From positions 116,761 to 180,760 of the forward strand of contig CAYLXK010000009.1 in assembly GCA_964387685.1 (NCBI GenBank): DNA of 64,000 nucleotides, read 5' to 3'. Source of the stretch: Bryobacter sp964387685. Lineage in GTDB: Bacteria; Acidobacteriota; Terriglobia; Bryobacterales; Bryobacteraceae. Positions 44,569 to 53,565 of the stretch are shown piece by piece. The notes beneath the pieces are model-generated. The model made no database searches and was not told the DNA's origin. It saw only the letters and a list, made by a program, of their open reading frames with translations. The translations under genes were made by a program, and so were the position numbers. How positions within the stretch are numbered: position 1 is the stretch's first letter; every line of letters begins with the position of its first letter.

Positions 44569-45633
44569 TCAGTTTTGACCAGCGGCGCCTGCTGCCTGCT
44601 GCGCTAAGCGGAAGGCCGAAGGAGAAGGGCCAGTCCACCGCTTGAAACTCTTGGCGAAGTTCGACGGAGTGTCAAACCCCAGGTCGTCAGCGATGGTCTT
44701 GATCGGTATGGCGGGGTTGGCGAGCATGCCGCGGGCTTTTTGCTCGCGGATCTCGTTTGTCAATTTGCGGAAGGTTGTGCCCGACCGCTCCAGACTTCGG
44801 CGCAGACCCCGTTCGGAATAAGCAAGAGCGGCCGCGACAGCGGAGACCGGCAAGGAGAGATTTTGCCCTTCCTGAAGGAAGGAGGCGACTTTGCCAAGCG
44901 GAGTGGTCTCCACGCGTGTTCTTTCGGCAACCTGTTCGCAAAGCGCCAGCAGACGGGGATGGTGGAGTGGATCCTCGCCTGGCAAGGTTCTGGTCAACAG
45001 CACGTCGGCCAGATATAGCCTTAGGTCCGGGGCCTCGAAGCGGATGGGAAAGCCGATTTGCCCTTCGACGTCCACCCATCCTTTCGGCTTGCTGATGTTC
45101 ATCTCGCCGCGGATGGCAGCTTTCGGCATACGCAAGATCGCCCGGCACAACCCCTCGCATCCCACCAAGGCACTGATGGAGGCAAAGTAAGAGATGTCGC
45201 CTAACGGCACTTTCGGCCGCAACCGAATCGCAAATTCGCCGGGTTGAGCTGCGGCGTCCCGGTCGGGGAACGTGAACTCAATGGCGGGAAAGGCCAGGAA
45301 GAAGAAGCGGCTCAGCACCGCCAGGGCGTCCTCAAAGGTCGCTGCGTTCATGGCAGTATAAGCGGGCAAGCCAATGAAGCTGGCTTCGAACTGTTGGGCG
45401 AGCCGGATGCCGAGATGCGGATCGCCGGTCAGTTCCATAGCGTTCAGGAAGAATCGGCGAAGGGGCGGCAGGGCGGTCTGGAATTCCGGATCGGAGAGGA
45501 CTTCCTCTGTCAATCCGGTGTCGGCCAGCAAACGCTTCGGGTCGTGCCCTTCTTTGGAGAGAGCGCGAAACAGGAACCCAGGATAAGTCATCCGCAGTGC
45601 GAGATTTTCCTGGCTGGACAACCGAAGGTTCAT
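44569..45633 (-). CDS. AraC-family transcription regulator
   Basis: 354 residues from the ATG at 45633, behind a GAGGAG-like site. The N-terminal ~200 residues match the Arabinose-binding-2-type domain of OruR/ArgR-like AraC proteins ('LLADTGLTEEVLSDPEFQ', 'GDPHLGIRLAQQFEA'). The C-terminal double helix-turn-helix (about 255-345) has 'VAAALAYSERGLRRSLERSG' and 'IKTIADDLGFDTPSNFAKSF'. It lies on the same strand as the sulfatase, 143 bases upstream, and may regulate that run; the effector is unknown. Confidence 0.92.
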   Translation of the reverse strand: MNLRLSSQENLALRMTYPGFLFRALSKEGHDPKRLLADTGLTEEVLSDPEFQTALPPLRRFFLNAMELTGDPHLGIRLAQQFEASFIGLPAYTAMNAATFEDALAVLSRFFFLAFPAIEFTFPDRDAAAQPGEFAIRLRPKVPLGDISYFASISALVGCEGLCRAILRMPKAAIRGEMNISKPKGWVDVEGQIGFPIRFEAPDLRLYLADVLLTRTLPGEDPLHHPRLLALCEQVAERTRVETTPLGKVASFLQEGQNLSLPVSAVAAALAYSERGLRRSLERSGTTFRKLTNEIREQKARGMLANPAIPIKTIADDLGFDTPSNFAKSFKRWTGPSPSAFRLAQQAAGAAGQN

Positions 45634-45846
45634 TCCGCAAAGCTCCTCAAGGCGCGATCTCGAATCTGTGGGAGGTCCCAGGCGCCAGCCAAGTCCCCCT
45701 CGACCCACCCTATCTCGCCCATTTTGAATGTGCGACTCCTGGGAACGCCAATCTAGCATAATCGAGCAACCGTTTGGAGCGTGGGGAAGTGTCTGCGAGC
45801 CTGGCATGGTAACGGGTAGCCTGACCGATTCACTTCCCCGGTAGAG

Positions 45847-46392
45847 TTACTTCTTCTTCGGCGGAAAGTTCTTCAGCAGCTTCTGTGCCGCTTTGGTCAT
45901 GTTCTTCGTACGTTTGTCCGGCTTAATACCCTCGTCGATTGCCTTAGAGGCTACCGCACGCCAGACAAGGTGTTGCTTGGAGGCATCGAAGATGTCCAGC
46001 ACGAGCGAGCCGACTTGGACAGTGTTTGTGGTGGAAGTCACAACGCCACCGCTTGGCCCGTACCAGCCGCGGCGCCAACCTGGACCGTAGGTCCAGCCGG
46101 AGTTAAAAAAGGTGATCTCCTTTTCGTCCTTGACGCCGAGTTGGAATACGAGAACCAAGTCGGCCTTGTCATTCGCGGCTTGGGTGAGCCCTTTTTGGGC
46201 CAATTCCGCATTGAAGGCTTCGGCAAGTTGAGATTTAATCGCGGGGTCCAAGGCCATGGACTTCGGGTGCGCCTCCCAGCGGTAAGTACGGTACTTTTTG
46301 AAGTCCGTATTTTGATCGTAGCTGTACTGTACTTCCTGGGCAAAAGCGGCTGCCGAAATCATCAGCACCACAGCAATGTTGAGATTCTTCAT
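45847..46392 (-). CDS. DUF4136 domain-containing exported protein
   Basis: 181 residues with a signal peptide (MKNLNIAVVLMISAAAFAQE). The DUF4136 pattern is clear: 'YSYDQNTDFKKYRTYRWE' (about 23-40), 'KADLVLVFQLGVKDE' (about 75-90), the aromatic/glycine-rich 'WTYGPGWRRGWYGPSGG' (about 99-115) and 'VGSLVLDIFDASKQHLVWRA' (about 127-146). Family members are periplasmic or lipoproteins of unknown function. No clear operon link. Confidence 0.88.
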   Translation of the reverse strand: MKNLNIAVVLMISAAAFAQEVQYSYDQNTDFKKYRTYRWEAHPKSMALDPAIKSQLAEAFNAELAQKGLTQAANDKADLVLVFQLGVKDEKEITFFNSGWTYGPGWRRGWYGPSGGVVTSTTNTVQVGSLVLDIFDASKQHLVWRAVASKAIDEGIKPDKRTKNMTKAAQKLLKNFPPKKK

Positions 46393-46477
46393 GGGTGTCT
46401 CCTTAGTCCGGGCGCGGTACTTGGCCCGCGGCCGTTTTTCAGCTCCTTAGGTTGGGTTGGGGTGGATTAGCGATTCG

Positions 46478-47377
46478 TTACTGCTCTTCCAAGAGTTGTA
46501 GTAATCGCCCAAGATTCGGCCAGGTCACCTGTATCGAGGTAGCGAAGTTGGGAAAGTTCATGGGGTCGTAAAAGAAACCGGCACGGATTTCAATACGCTC
46601 CGGCACAATACCGGTTGGGATAAAGAGCTCAACAAAGTTGTCGCCATCGCCCAGATCGTCGAAGGCCAGCGGAGTATGGGCGTTGCCGTTACGGTCGATG
46701 ATGCGAATGGCATTCAGTTGGTTGGCGCCAAGTTCGGCATTCATGGGTCCGGTCACGCCGCCATTCCAAACCAATTGAATGGACAGCGGCGAAGCTCCGG
46801 CAGGACGCTCGGGTTTCAGGAAGGCTTTCGCACGAACGAGGGAAGGTCCGCTTAGGGCGCCGATCGTGACCTGCGGAGAAACCAGGCCGGTCAGAAGTCT
46901 GCCGTTGAGATCCTTAACCGGACCGATGATCACGACATAAGAAGGAAAGTCCAAGGGATTGGCCATGGGGTTGGCCATGCCGACGGGCAAGGGAACAAAT
47001 GGACCCGTTAGCAGGATGGTTGAAAGTTCGCTAGGCTCGTTGGCGGGACGGAGAGTGGCGCAGTTGGGCGTGGATACGGCTCCGGCGCGGTTGACAACGC
47101 GGAAATGTTCGGGACGTAACGAGGATGCATCGATCTGCACATTCAAATCAATCGGCATGCCGTCGTCCGTGGGCGCCTGCGGACAACCCGAGACGGACGC
47201 TAAGGATCCGGGAGGAATCGCTTCGCCGAATCCGCCGAGATAGGCGGATACGATGGCGGGACGCTCGTTGCTCGCGCGTTCGGGTCTGTTGTTTTGGTAG
47301 TCATCTGCAACTGCTTCCATCGAAACCGCTAACGTGAAGCACAGGGCCGTGGCGAGCTTTTTTGCCTTTGAAATCAT
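46478..47377 (-). CDS. Exported protein of unknown function, paralogue of the gene at 39.3 kb
   Basis: 299 residues from the ATG at 47377 (AAAGGA site; signal peptide ending 'SMEAVADD'). The blocks shared with the 297-residue protein at 39288-40181 are described there. It diverges from the response-regulator gene at 47784 with 406 bases between. No function is known to me; the alternating DGMP...LRPEHF...DLGDGD pattern may mark an acidobacterial surface or secreted family. Confidence 0.78.
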   Translation of the reverse strand: MISKAKKLATALCFTLAVSMEAVADDYQNNRPERASNERPAIVSAYLGGFGEAIPPGSLASVSGCPQAPTDDGMPIDLNVQIDASSLRPEHFRVVNRAGAVSTPNCATLRPANEPSELSTILLTGPFVPLPVGMANPMANPLDFPSYVVIIGPVKDLNGRLLTGLVSPQVTIGALSGPSLVRAKAFLKPERPAGASPLSIQLVWNGGVTGPMNAELGANQLNAIRIIDRNGNAHTPLAFDDLGDGDNFVELFIPTGIVPERIEIRAGFFYDPMNFPNFATSIQVTWPNLGRLLQLLEEQ

Positions 47378-47783
47378 TTTTAATTCCTTTCTGTTGTGGG
47401 CCGGAAGAGGCGCTCCCCGCGGGACCGCACCTTCTGCCGGTAAGTTCCGCAGGCTGATCAACTACGGAAAATTTCCTTTTCTGGTTCTTTCTGCGAGATC
47501 AGTCGCTGTCTAACGAAGCCCAGCGTAGCGGTAAGCAGCGATTTGGGACGTCAGAAACTCTGAAGATTTGTAGGGTGATGTCGTACCGGAAGGAGCCGTG
47601 GGGCGCCGGGTGTTCGTGGCCGGGGCGCTTCCGAAATCGTCTCGATTGGAGCGGGGTCAGGGGATCGATCCGTAGCAGCAAGGGAAACGTCGAGTCTCAA
47701 GAATTGCCACGGAATCTTGTTCCGCGATGACGAATCATGAGATAGCCGTTAGGTCCGTTGGCGCTACCATGGGGTCGAATCCA
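47378..47783. other. Divergent intergenic region
   Basis: About 406 bases between divergent genes, likely carrying the promoters of both the exported protein (minus) and the two-component pair (plus). I see no convincing gene or repeat in it. Confidence 0.5.
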
Positions 47784-48509
47784 ATGGACCGTATCCTTGT
47801 GATCGATGACGACATACCTTTGACCGAACTCCTTGACGAGTGTCTGCGGGCGGAAGGCTTTGGGGTGGAGGCCGCGCACGATGGCGAGGCGGGGGTGGCG
47901 AAGGCGCTGGCCGGAGAATACGCGCTTCTGGTACTCGATGTGATGCTGCCCCGCATGAGCGGTTTCGAAGTGCTGATGCGGATCCGGCCCCAATCTCAGG
48001 TACCGGTTCTAATGCTTACCGCGCGCGGCGACCCTGTGGACCGGGTGACCGGTCTCCAGATGGGAGCCGATGATTATCTGCCCAAGCCATTCAATGAACG
48101 CGAGCTGGTTGCCCGGATCCAGGCAATTTTGCGGCGCACCAAAGCGCCGCCGGCTGCGCAGTCAGTGGATACAGCAATGGTGCTGGAAGTTGCGGACCTG
48201 CGGCTCGACCCGCACGCGCGCGAGGTCAGAGTGAAAGGTGATCTTGTTGAACTGACCACGGTGGAATTCGATGTGCTGCGGGTTCTGGTGGCGTCGGCGG
48301 GGGAAACGGTGACGCGGGAGGACCTGGTGCGTCATGCTTTAGGGCGGCCTTTCTCGGTCTTCGACCGTAGCCTTGACAACCACGTCAGTTCGCTGCGGCG
48401 AAAACTCGGTCCGGACGCTGCCAATGCCGAGCGAATCAAGACGATCCGTGGCTCCGGATACATGTATGCCTTCGCCACCACAGCCCCTAACAGACGGCCA
48501 GTAAGGTAG
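47784..48509 (+). CDS. OmpR/CpxR-like response regulator
   Basis: 241 residues from the ATG at 47784 (MDRILVIDDDIPLTELL); ATGs at 47769 and 47727 are in frame but add non-conserved residues. Receiver domain with IDDD (7-10), Asp52 in LLVLDVMLP, and Lys in YLPKPF; winged-helix domain (about 130-230) with 'ELTTVEFDVLRVLVASAGETVTREDL', 'RSLDNHVSSLRRKLG' and 'IKTIRGSGYMYA'. The wording is very close to CpxR-type regulators, which control envelope stress and efflux. The kinase follows after 2 bases. Confidence 0.95.
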   Translation: MDRILVIDDDIPLTELLDECLRAEGFGVEAAHDGEAGVAKALAGEYALLVLDVMLPRMSGFEVLMRIRPQSQVPVLMLTARGDPVDRVTGLQMGADDYLPKPFNERELVARIQAILRRTKAPPAAQSVDTAMVLEVADLRLDPHAREVRVKGDLVELTTVEFDVLRVLVASAGETVTREDLVRHALGRPFSVFDRSLDNHVSSLRRKLGPDAANAERIKTIRGSGYMYAFATTAPNRRPVR

Positions 48510-48511
48510 CT

Positions 48512-49924
48512 GTGCAAAGATCGAAGCTGGCTCGGATGATGCGCAGCCCCCTTTTCCTCAAAGTCTTCGTCTGGTTCTGGCTAACATTGCTTGCGATGCT
48601 GTCAGCCCTGGTCGTTACGGTGCAGGTCTTTGATCCGGAAATCGTCGGGCTTCGGTGGACGCCCGTGCTGGGGAGCGTGTCGCTCGATCCCTATGGTGCC
48701 GGTGCGGCCCGGGCATATGAGGCGGAAGGGCAGGTGGGACTGCGCCGCTTCATTGAGCGTGTTGTTCTCCATCAGGATGTGTACCTATACTTTTTTGATG
48801 GGTCTGGCAAAGACCTGACCGCGTTCCCGCTGCGGCGTGGGGTCCAGGAGTTTGCAGGCCATCCGATCGAAGCCCGGGAGATACGGGCGAAGGTTTCCTT
48901 TGGGCAAACACTGGTGGCCTCTTCCGTTCTCGGTCCCAGCGGAACCCGCTATCGCGTAGTGCTGGCGATCCCGCGCCATGCGGGAAGCTTGATGCCGGTC
49001 TTCGGGCAGGGCTGGCTCTGGGGCGCTGTCGCGGCGTTGCTGGTGCTTTCCGTAGTTTGTTACCGGATTGCAAGCGCCTTAACTTCGCCCGTGATTCGTG
49101 TGTGCGAGGCGGCGCGAAGTCTTGCCGATGGTGATCTCAGCGCCCGCGTGGCGAGCCCGCAAATCTTGGAGCGGCACGACGAGTTCGCGCAATTGGGCCG
49201 AGACTTCAATGCCATGGCGTCGCGCATCGAGTCTCTGGTGAATGCCAAGCAACGCCTGCTGTGGGATATTTCGCATGAATTGCGGTCTCCGCTGACGCGG
49301 CTGAGCCTAGCTTTGGCCATGGCTCGCCGGAAGGCCAATCCGGAGGCGGTGCCCGCGATGGACCGCATCGAGAGAGAAACCGAACAACTGAACCGGCTGA
49401 TCCAGCAACTCCTAACTCTTGCGCGGATCACCGGTGGCACCGGCCCGGCGCTTACCGAGGAAATTGACTTGGGCGCTCTGGTGACCAGCATCGCCGACGA
49501 CGCCGCCTTCGAAGCGAGTGGCGTAAACCGTTCGGTGGAACTGGAAGTGAAGGGAGGCGGCCGTGTCGCCGGCAACAGCGAACTGCTGCGGAGCGCGATC
49601 GAGAATGTGGTTCGCAATGCGGTGCGCTTCACCGCCGAAGGGACCGCGGTTTGGATTCTGGTGGAACCCCAAGGCGACGGCAAGGCGATTCTGGTTCACG
49701 TGCGCGATCACGGTCCCGGGGTTCCCGAATCGGAGTTGAATCGGCTCTTTGAGGTCTTCTACCGGGTCCCGGAGACGCGCGATTCGACGGCCGGATCCGG
49801 GCTTGGCTTAGCCATTGCAAACCAGGCGGTGTTGGCGCACGGCGGCTGGGTGAAAGCCTTCAACGCCCAAGGAGGCGGATTAGAGGTGCAAGTCGGCCTG
49901 CCTGTGAAAGCTGCCGCCGCATAA
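48512..49924 (+). CDS. CpxA-like sensor histidine kinase
   Basis: 470 residues from a GTG start. Membrane segments at about 13-38 and 172-195 flank a ~130-residue periplasmic sensor part; HAMP follows ('SALTSPVIRVCEAARSLADGDLSARV'). His255 lies in DISHELRSPLTRLSLALA; the ATP domain has NVVRNAVRF, DHGPGVPE and GSGLGLAI. It forms a two-component pair with the regulator upstream. The periplasmic part lacks any motif I can name. A 33-base stretch of this gene (49541-49573) recurs at 53220-53252. Confidence 0.94.
   Translation: MQRSKLARMMRSPLFLKVFVWFWLTLLAMLSALVVTVQVFDPEIVGLRWTPVLGSVSLDPYGAGAARAYEAEGQVGLRRFIERVVLHQDVYLYFFDGSGKDLTAFPLRRGVQEFAGHPIEAREIRAKVSFGQTLVASSVLGPSGTRYRVVLAIPRHAGSLMPVFGQGWLWGAVAALLVLSVVCYRIASALTSPVIRVCEAARSLADGDLSARVASPQILERHDEFAQLGRDFNAMASRIESLVNAKQRLLWDISHELRSPLTRLSLALAMARRKANPEAVPAMDRIERETEQLNRLIQQLLTLARITGGTGPALTEEIDLGALVTSIADDAAFEASGVNRSVELEVKGGGRVAGNSELLRSAIENVVRNAVRFTAEGTAVWILVEPQGDGKAILVHVRDHGPGVPESELNRLFEVFYRVPETRDSTAGSGLGLAIANQAVLAHGGWVKAFNAQGGGLEVQVGLPVKAAAA
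49541..49573 (+). repeat. 33-base segment repeated at 53220-53252 (left copy)
   Basis: Inside the ATP-binding region of the kinase. The copy at 53220-53252 has a single difference. It marks a local duplication or gene remnant between the two loci. Confidence 0.85.
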
Positions 49925-50065
49925 ACGAAGAGGGGACGGTCGTGAGATGGATTGCATTTTTATGCAGGCCGGAATTTCCATCTGACCCGGGGAGCCGGTT
50001 GGATCAAAACGGCTCGTTCCGGGCGCGATGAGGCCATCGCCCAAGCAATCCAAGTGAAGTGGTCG

Positions 50066-50527
50066 CTACTTCATGCCCAGAATGACCAGAGTAGCCTTGC
50101 CCTTCAGAATGCCTTTGGTCTTGTACCACACGTCGATCCGACGGACGCTCCGGCGGCCACTGCCCCTCAGATCGATAGCGCGGGTTTCTCCGCCCTGCCG
50201 GATAAACTCGCGTACTTCCAGTTCCTCTGAGGTGCCCCTGTCATAGGCGATCACCAGATGGTGAATCTCCAGGTCCGCCCCGGTGACCTGGAGTTTGACG
50301 CGCCGGAAATCGTCGAACGGGCCCTTTACGGTAATCGAGTCGTGGTCGGCGACAAGATTGGCGGTCAAAGTCCCGATCAGGCGCCAGTCTCCCAAGCCTC
50401 CAGCCCTCGGTCTGATCACCTTCTGTGCAAGCGCGGGCGATACCAGGGTCGTCAGTGCGCCGACCGCAGCGCTGGCGATCCAGAACCGGCGGCTCCCAGC
50501 TCCATTGCCTTTTGAGAACCTACTCAT
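50066..50527 (-). CDS. DUF2541-like exported protein
   Basis: 153 residues with a signal peptide (about 14-34, FWIASAAVGALTTLVSPALA). The body matches the DUF2541/YaaI pattern: 'WRLIGTLTANLVADHDSITV' (about 48-67), 'FRRVKLQVTGADLEIHHLVI' (about 74-93), 'REFIRQGGETRAIDLRGS' and 'RRIDVWYKTKGILKGKATLVI'. Periplasmic, function unknown; E. coli YaaI is a member. It is convergent to the kinase gene. Confidence 0.85.
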   Translation of the reverse strand: MSRFSKGNGAGSRRFWIASAAVGALTTLVSPALAQKVIRPRAGGLGDWRLIGTLTANLVADHDSITVKGPFDDFRRVKLQVTGADLEIHHLVIAYDRGTSEELEVREFIRQGGETRAIDLRGSGRRSVRRIDVWYKTKGILKGKATLVILGMK

Positions 50528-50729
50528 CTTCCATTTCTCCCTTTGCTTGGACGAAATCTCATGCGTTTTTTATGCAACCGGATGTCCGGCTGGCTGGAAA
50601 TGACTATTTGGCTCAGCCCGCAAACTACTTCGGGCGCAAGCTGGGAACGCGGCGAATGGCCATTGGCACCGCCGCAGGACGGGTTTAACTTGGAGGGATC
50701 CGTTTCAGATCCCTAACAAGCCTGCCACG

Positions 50730-51143
50730 TTACTTGTCTCGGGTCCAAGTGACCGTCCTACTGGCGATGCCAGCGGAAACCATTATGTCTAACGAGTCCT
50801 GAGTGCTTAGCTTGAGCTTCGCCGACATTGCTCTGCCGCGCTTTGGGGCATACAGTGTGCCTCCGGTCCACGAGTTCGAACCGGCATATTTGAAGCCCGT
50901 AAGAACTTGCAGGCCAACCAAGGGACGATTTCGCAGCGAAGCGTTGGAATTGCGCTCGTCGTTCCGAGGAGTTTTCATCGATATGATCGAACCGCAGTAA
51001 TTGTCGCCGCATTTGACGATCTCGATCTTGGAATCGCCATCGTCGGTATTCCAGATCCCGAGGATCTGATTCCCGTCTGGCTGGGCCAAGAGGATGCCTG
51101 CAAATGCCAAAACCAGTAGAAGTTTGGATTTCATCTTGCTCAT
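50730..51143 (-). CDS. DUF2147 domain-containing exported protein
   Basis: 137 residues with a signal peptide (MKSKLLLVLAFAGILLAQPD). The DUF2147 signature is present: 'ILGIWNTDDGDSKIEIVKCGDNYCGSI' in two segments (about 28-54, with Cys45 and Cys50), 'GLQVLTGFKYAGSNSWTGGTLY' (about 77-98) and 'SAGIASRTVTWTR' at the end. Family function unknown, often near outer-membrane or lipid-metabolism genes. Monocistronic by spacing. Confidence 0.88.
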   Translation of the reverse strand: MSKMKSKLLLVLAFAGILLAQPDGNQILGIWNTDDGDSKIEIVKCGDNYCGSIISMKTPRNDERNSNASLRNRPLVGLQVLTGFKYAGSNSWTGGTLYAPKRGRAMSAKLKLSTQDSLDIMVSAGIASRTVTWTRDK

Positions 51144-51302
51144 TTAGTTGCTCCTTGCATGTTGGTTGCTCCTTACAATTCCGAGTGTCAGAAGGTTCGG
51201 ATGTTTTAAACGTCTTGCCTTGGGCAGCCGATTGTTCGGCCAGAGTGGACCATACTGGCGCCTTCCCCGGCATTTCCGACGGCCCAGTGGCCAAGGCTTT
51301 TC

Positions 51303-51836
51303 CTAAAGTGGTTCGACCCGCAACAGGTCGGCGATGGAGCATCCCACCGCATTTGTTTGGGTGACGGCGACCGGCCGGCCGGCGGCGAGCGAGGAGAGGG
51401 CATCGCTGAGGTCGCGACTGGTGACAACCTGCCGCTTTTTTCCGATGGATGGATATCGGTCATCAATGCGACCGCGATACTGAATGGCGCGGTTCTTGTC
51501 GACGACCACCACCTCGGGGGTGACTTTCGGAGCCAATTCGCGGATCAGTTGGCGATCCCGGTCCACCGTGCGGCGCAGGTGGCCCAAGCCGAAACGGACA
51601 GCGTGTTCTGCGGCGGCCTGAGCTGTCAAGGCGGGGTCAACGTATACCAATTCGCAGGCCACAGATTGATCGCTACAGATCCGCTTGATCTCGGGCGCAT
51701 AGAAATTCGAGATGGGGCAATCCGGCTGGAGGAAAAAATAGACTGTCGCGACCGGGGTGGCAGCGCCGCCGCCCTGCAATGGATTAAGGGTGGCCAGGAG
51801 GCAGAGCCCCTGGACGACAACGGGCCATCCGTTCAT
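51303..51836 (-). CDS. Redoxin-like thioredoxin-fold protein
   Basis: 177 residues from the ATG at 51836, which overlaps the stop of the upstream cytochrome/copper gene by 4 bases (ATGA). After a short hydrophobic leader the thioredoxin-like core begins 'TVYFFLQPDCPISNFYAPEIKRI' (two segments about 30-52); the single Cys sits where redoxins have CxxC, and 'TPEVVVVDKNRAIQYRGRIDDRY' (about 110-132) is the usual second half. It resembles the DUF (AhpC/Redoxin-family) partners of PHM-like copper proteins in Acidobacteria and Planctomycetes. The upstream overlap supports joint function. Confidence 0.85.
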   Translation of the reverse strand: MNGWPVVVQGLCLLATLNPLQGGGAATPVATVYFFLQPDCPISNFYAPEIKRICSDQSVACELVYVDPALTAQAAAEHAVRFGLGHLRRTVDRDRQLIRELAPKVTPEVVVVDKNRAIQYRGRIDDRYPSIGKKRQVVTSRDLSDALSSLAAGRPVAVTQTNAVGCSIADLLRVEPL

Positions 51837-53143
51837 TGGCCGCCTCCCAAGATGGACCGGAGGAGATGCGACCGCACTGCAGCTTCCAATTGCGCCCGGT
51901 CCGCTTCGTTCCGCGCCACAACCCGCAGTGTGATGCTGCCCATTTCGTCCTTGGATTCCTCTCCCCAAGTCACGCGCACGGGCGGGTTGGACGGATTCCT
52001 GGGGTTGGCGGAGGAATTGTCCCAGCTCACCTCGGCTCGAATCTTTGTGCCACGAGGCAGCGAAACGAACTCCTTGAAGTGGTATTGGTCCTGCCAGGCG
52101 AAGTCCCAGTCGCTAATCGACAAAAGCGTCTCGATGGCGCCATCCGGCCGAATCGCGGTCATCTTCATTGTTTTTCCAATGTAGTGGGCGTGAGCCCCGA
52201 CGGCAATTCCTTCGATGTCAACCGGAAGAACGAATTCGTCGGATTTGCGATAGTCCGCCTCATCTGGCGGAATGTTCACGCCGGAGAATCTTCCGAAGAC
52301 CGGCGGCAACTGAATGCTGACCATCTCACGTTCAGGAGCGCGGCTGGCAAAGTACAAGCCCACGACGGCTTTCTCGGTCATCTCGACGCCGACGGGATGG
52401 AAGTGGCATTGCAGGACTAAGTCCGAGCCCTTACGGAAAGGCATGGCGAGTCCTTCGCGGAGTAGATGAGGCTGTGCACCCGCAGCCCAACCGCCGAGCG
52501 ATCCGCCACCTAGCACAAATGCCGCCATGCCTCCGCTCCAACCGGGCAGGGGATCGGCTTCGTCGGCACGCCTGGATGCGCCGGTTGCATCCGTCAGGTA
52601 GAGAACGTGGTGAAACACCGGCCGGGCCGAAGGCCGCAGTTCGACGGCGCGGATCCATTTGTCCTCAGGCAGCGCAATCGGAATCACGAAGTTGCGGTAG
52701 ATGTCGGGGCCGTCGGCTGGGACCGTGAAACCCGCTGGCATCTCGACGATCAGATCGGGCTGACCCAACTGCCAGCCTGCAGGGAACTGGGGCAGAGCGG
52801 GAGTGTCCGCTGGATCACCTTCGGGCATGCCAGCCTCTACCCACCGCTGGATGACTCCGATTTGCTCATCGGTGAGGCGCCGCTCATCCTCGAAGGCGTG
52901 GGTGCCGGCATCTGCCTTCCACGGAGGCATTTGCCGCCTTTCCACCACGGAACGAATCAGTCTTCCGCGCTTGGCCGCATCCTCATAGCTAATCAGCGAA
53001 AACGGGGCGGCCTCACCGGGGCGGTGGCAGCCCGTGCAGTTCTGGTACATGATCGGCGCTACATCTTTGGAAAAGACCACATCGTTGGCAAGCAGGGAAG
53101 TCGCGGAAGCGGCCAGCATGGGTAGAACTAAGCAGTGCTTCAT
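51833..53143 (-). CDS. Cytochrome c / peptidylglycine-monooxygenase-like copper protein
   Basis: 436 residues from the ATG at 53143, with a signal peptide (MKHCLVLPMLAASATSLLAN). It has a haem-binding CTGCH (Cys36, Cys39, His40) inside a planctomycete-type cytochrome c domain, then a PHM/DBH-like type II copper monooxygenase region: 'ARPVFHHVLYLTD' (vicinal His about 181-182), 'QCHFHPVG' and 'VGAHAHYIGKTMKM' (HxH). These supply two copper sites. Substrate unknown; it should sit in the periplasm. The redoxin-like gene overlaps it. Confidence 0.88.
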   Translation of the reverse strand: MKHCLVLPMLAASATSLLANDVVFSKDVAPIMYQNCTGCHRPGEAAPFSLISYEDAAKRGRLIRSVVERRQMPPWKADAGTHAFEDERRLTDEQIGVIQRWVEAGMPEGDPADTPALPQFPAGWQLGQPDLIVEMPAGFTVPADGPDIYRNFVIPIALPEDKWIRAVELRPSARPVFHHVLYLTDATGASRRADEADPLPGWSGGMAAFVLGGGSLGGWAAGAQPHLLREGLAMPFRKGSDLVLQCHFHPVGVEMTEKAVVGLYFASRAPEREMVSIQLPPVFGRFSGVNIPPDEADYRKSDEFVLPVDIEGIAVGAHAHYIGKTMKMTAIRPDGAIETLLSISDWDFAWQDQYHFKEFVSLPRGTKIRAEVSWDNSSANPRNPSNPPVRVTWGEESKDEMGSITLRVVARNEADRAQLEAAVRSHLLRSILGGGQ

Positions 53144-53565
53144 GTCCACAGAGTGACACGGCAAGCCGCGTTGGAATGACTGGAATTGTCAAGAATTGTC
53201 GGCGGTGCCTTGACGCATCCTGGAAGTGAAGGGAGGCGGCGGTGTCGCCGGCTCGTGTTGACCTTTGCAGGATTGGCCCCATCGCCCCGCCAAGCCTGAC
53301 AATTGCCCAGATTTCTTCAGAGAGAACTTTGGGTGGTCCAAGCTACGCTAGAGCGTACTTTTGAACCAAAGGTTTGAACAGAATGAAAAGCCCGTCGAGA
53401 TTCTCGCCAGCAGCTCTTCCGGTGGAAGTCCGGATTGCCGCGGAGTACCGGACGCTGGAGAGCAGTCCTGACTGCATGGATTGCGCAATCGAAACGTCCG
53501 CGCGGAAAGAGCCTGAAGCTATGGTGGAACCTTACGACTCCAGGCGAAATTGAAAGCTGGCTGCA
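53144..53565. other. Region upstream of the RND operon with a repeat and two weak short frames
   Basis: Holds the second copy of the 33-base repeat (53220-53252). Two short plus-strand frames run here: a 56-codon ATG frame (53383-53553) and a frame ending at the TGA overlapping the efflux gene start (ends 53569). Neither resembles a family I know; they may be debris or a leader peptide. Confidence 0.4.
53220..53252 (+). repeat. 33-base segment repeated from the kinase gene (right copy)
   Basis: Matches 49541-49573 at 32 of 33 bases but has no reading frame of a kinase around it. Its flanks are unrelated to the kinase gene. Confidence 0.85.

Noticed and set aside
47499..47681. 60-codon minus-strand frame in the divergent gap
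   Set aside because: No ribosome-binding site, no family likeness, and position in a promoter region.
53383..53553. 56-codon plus-strand frame before the efflux operon
   Set aside because: No recognisable family or ribosome-binding site; kept only as a note in the gap entry.
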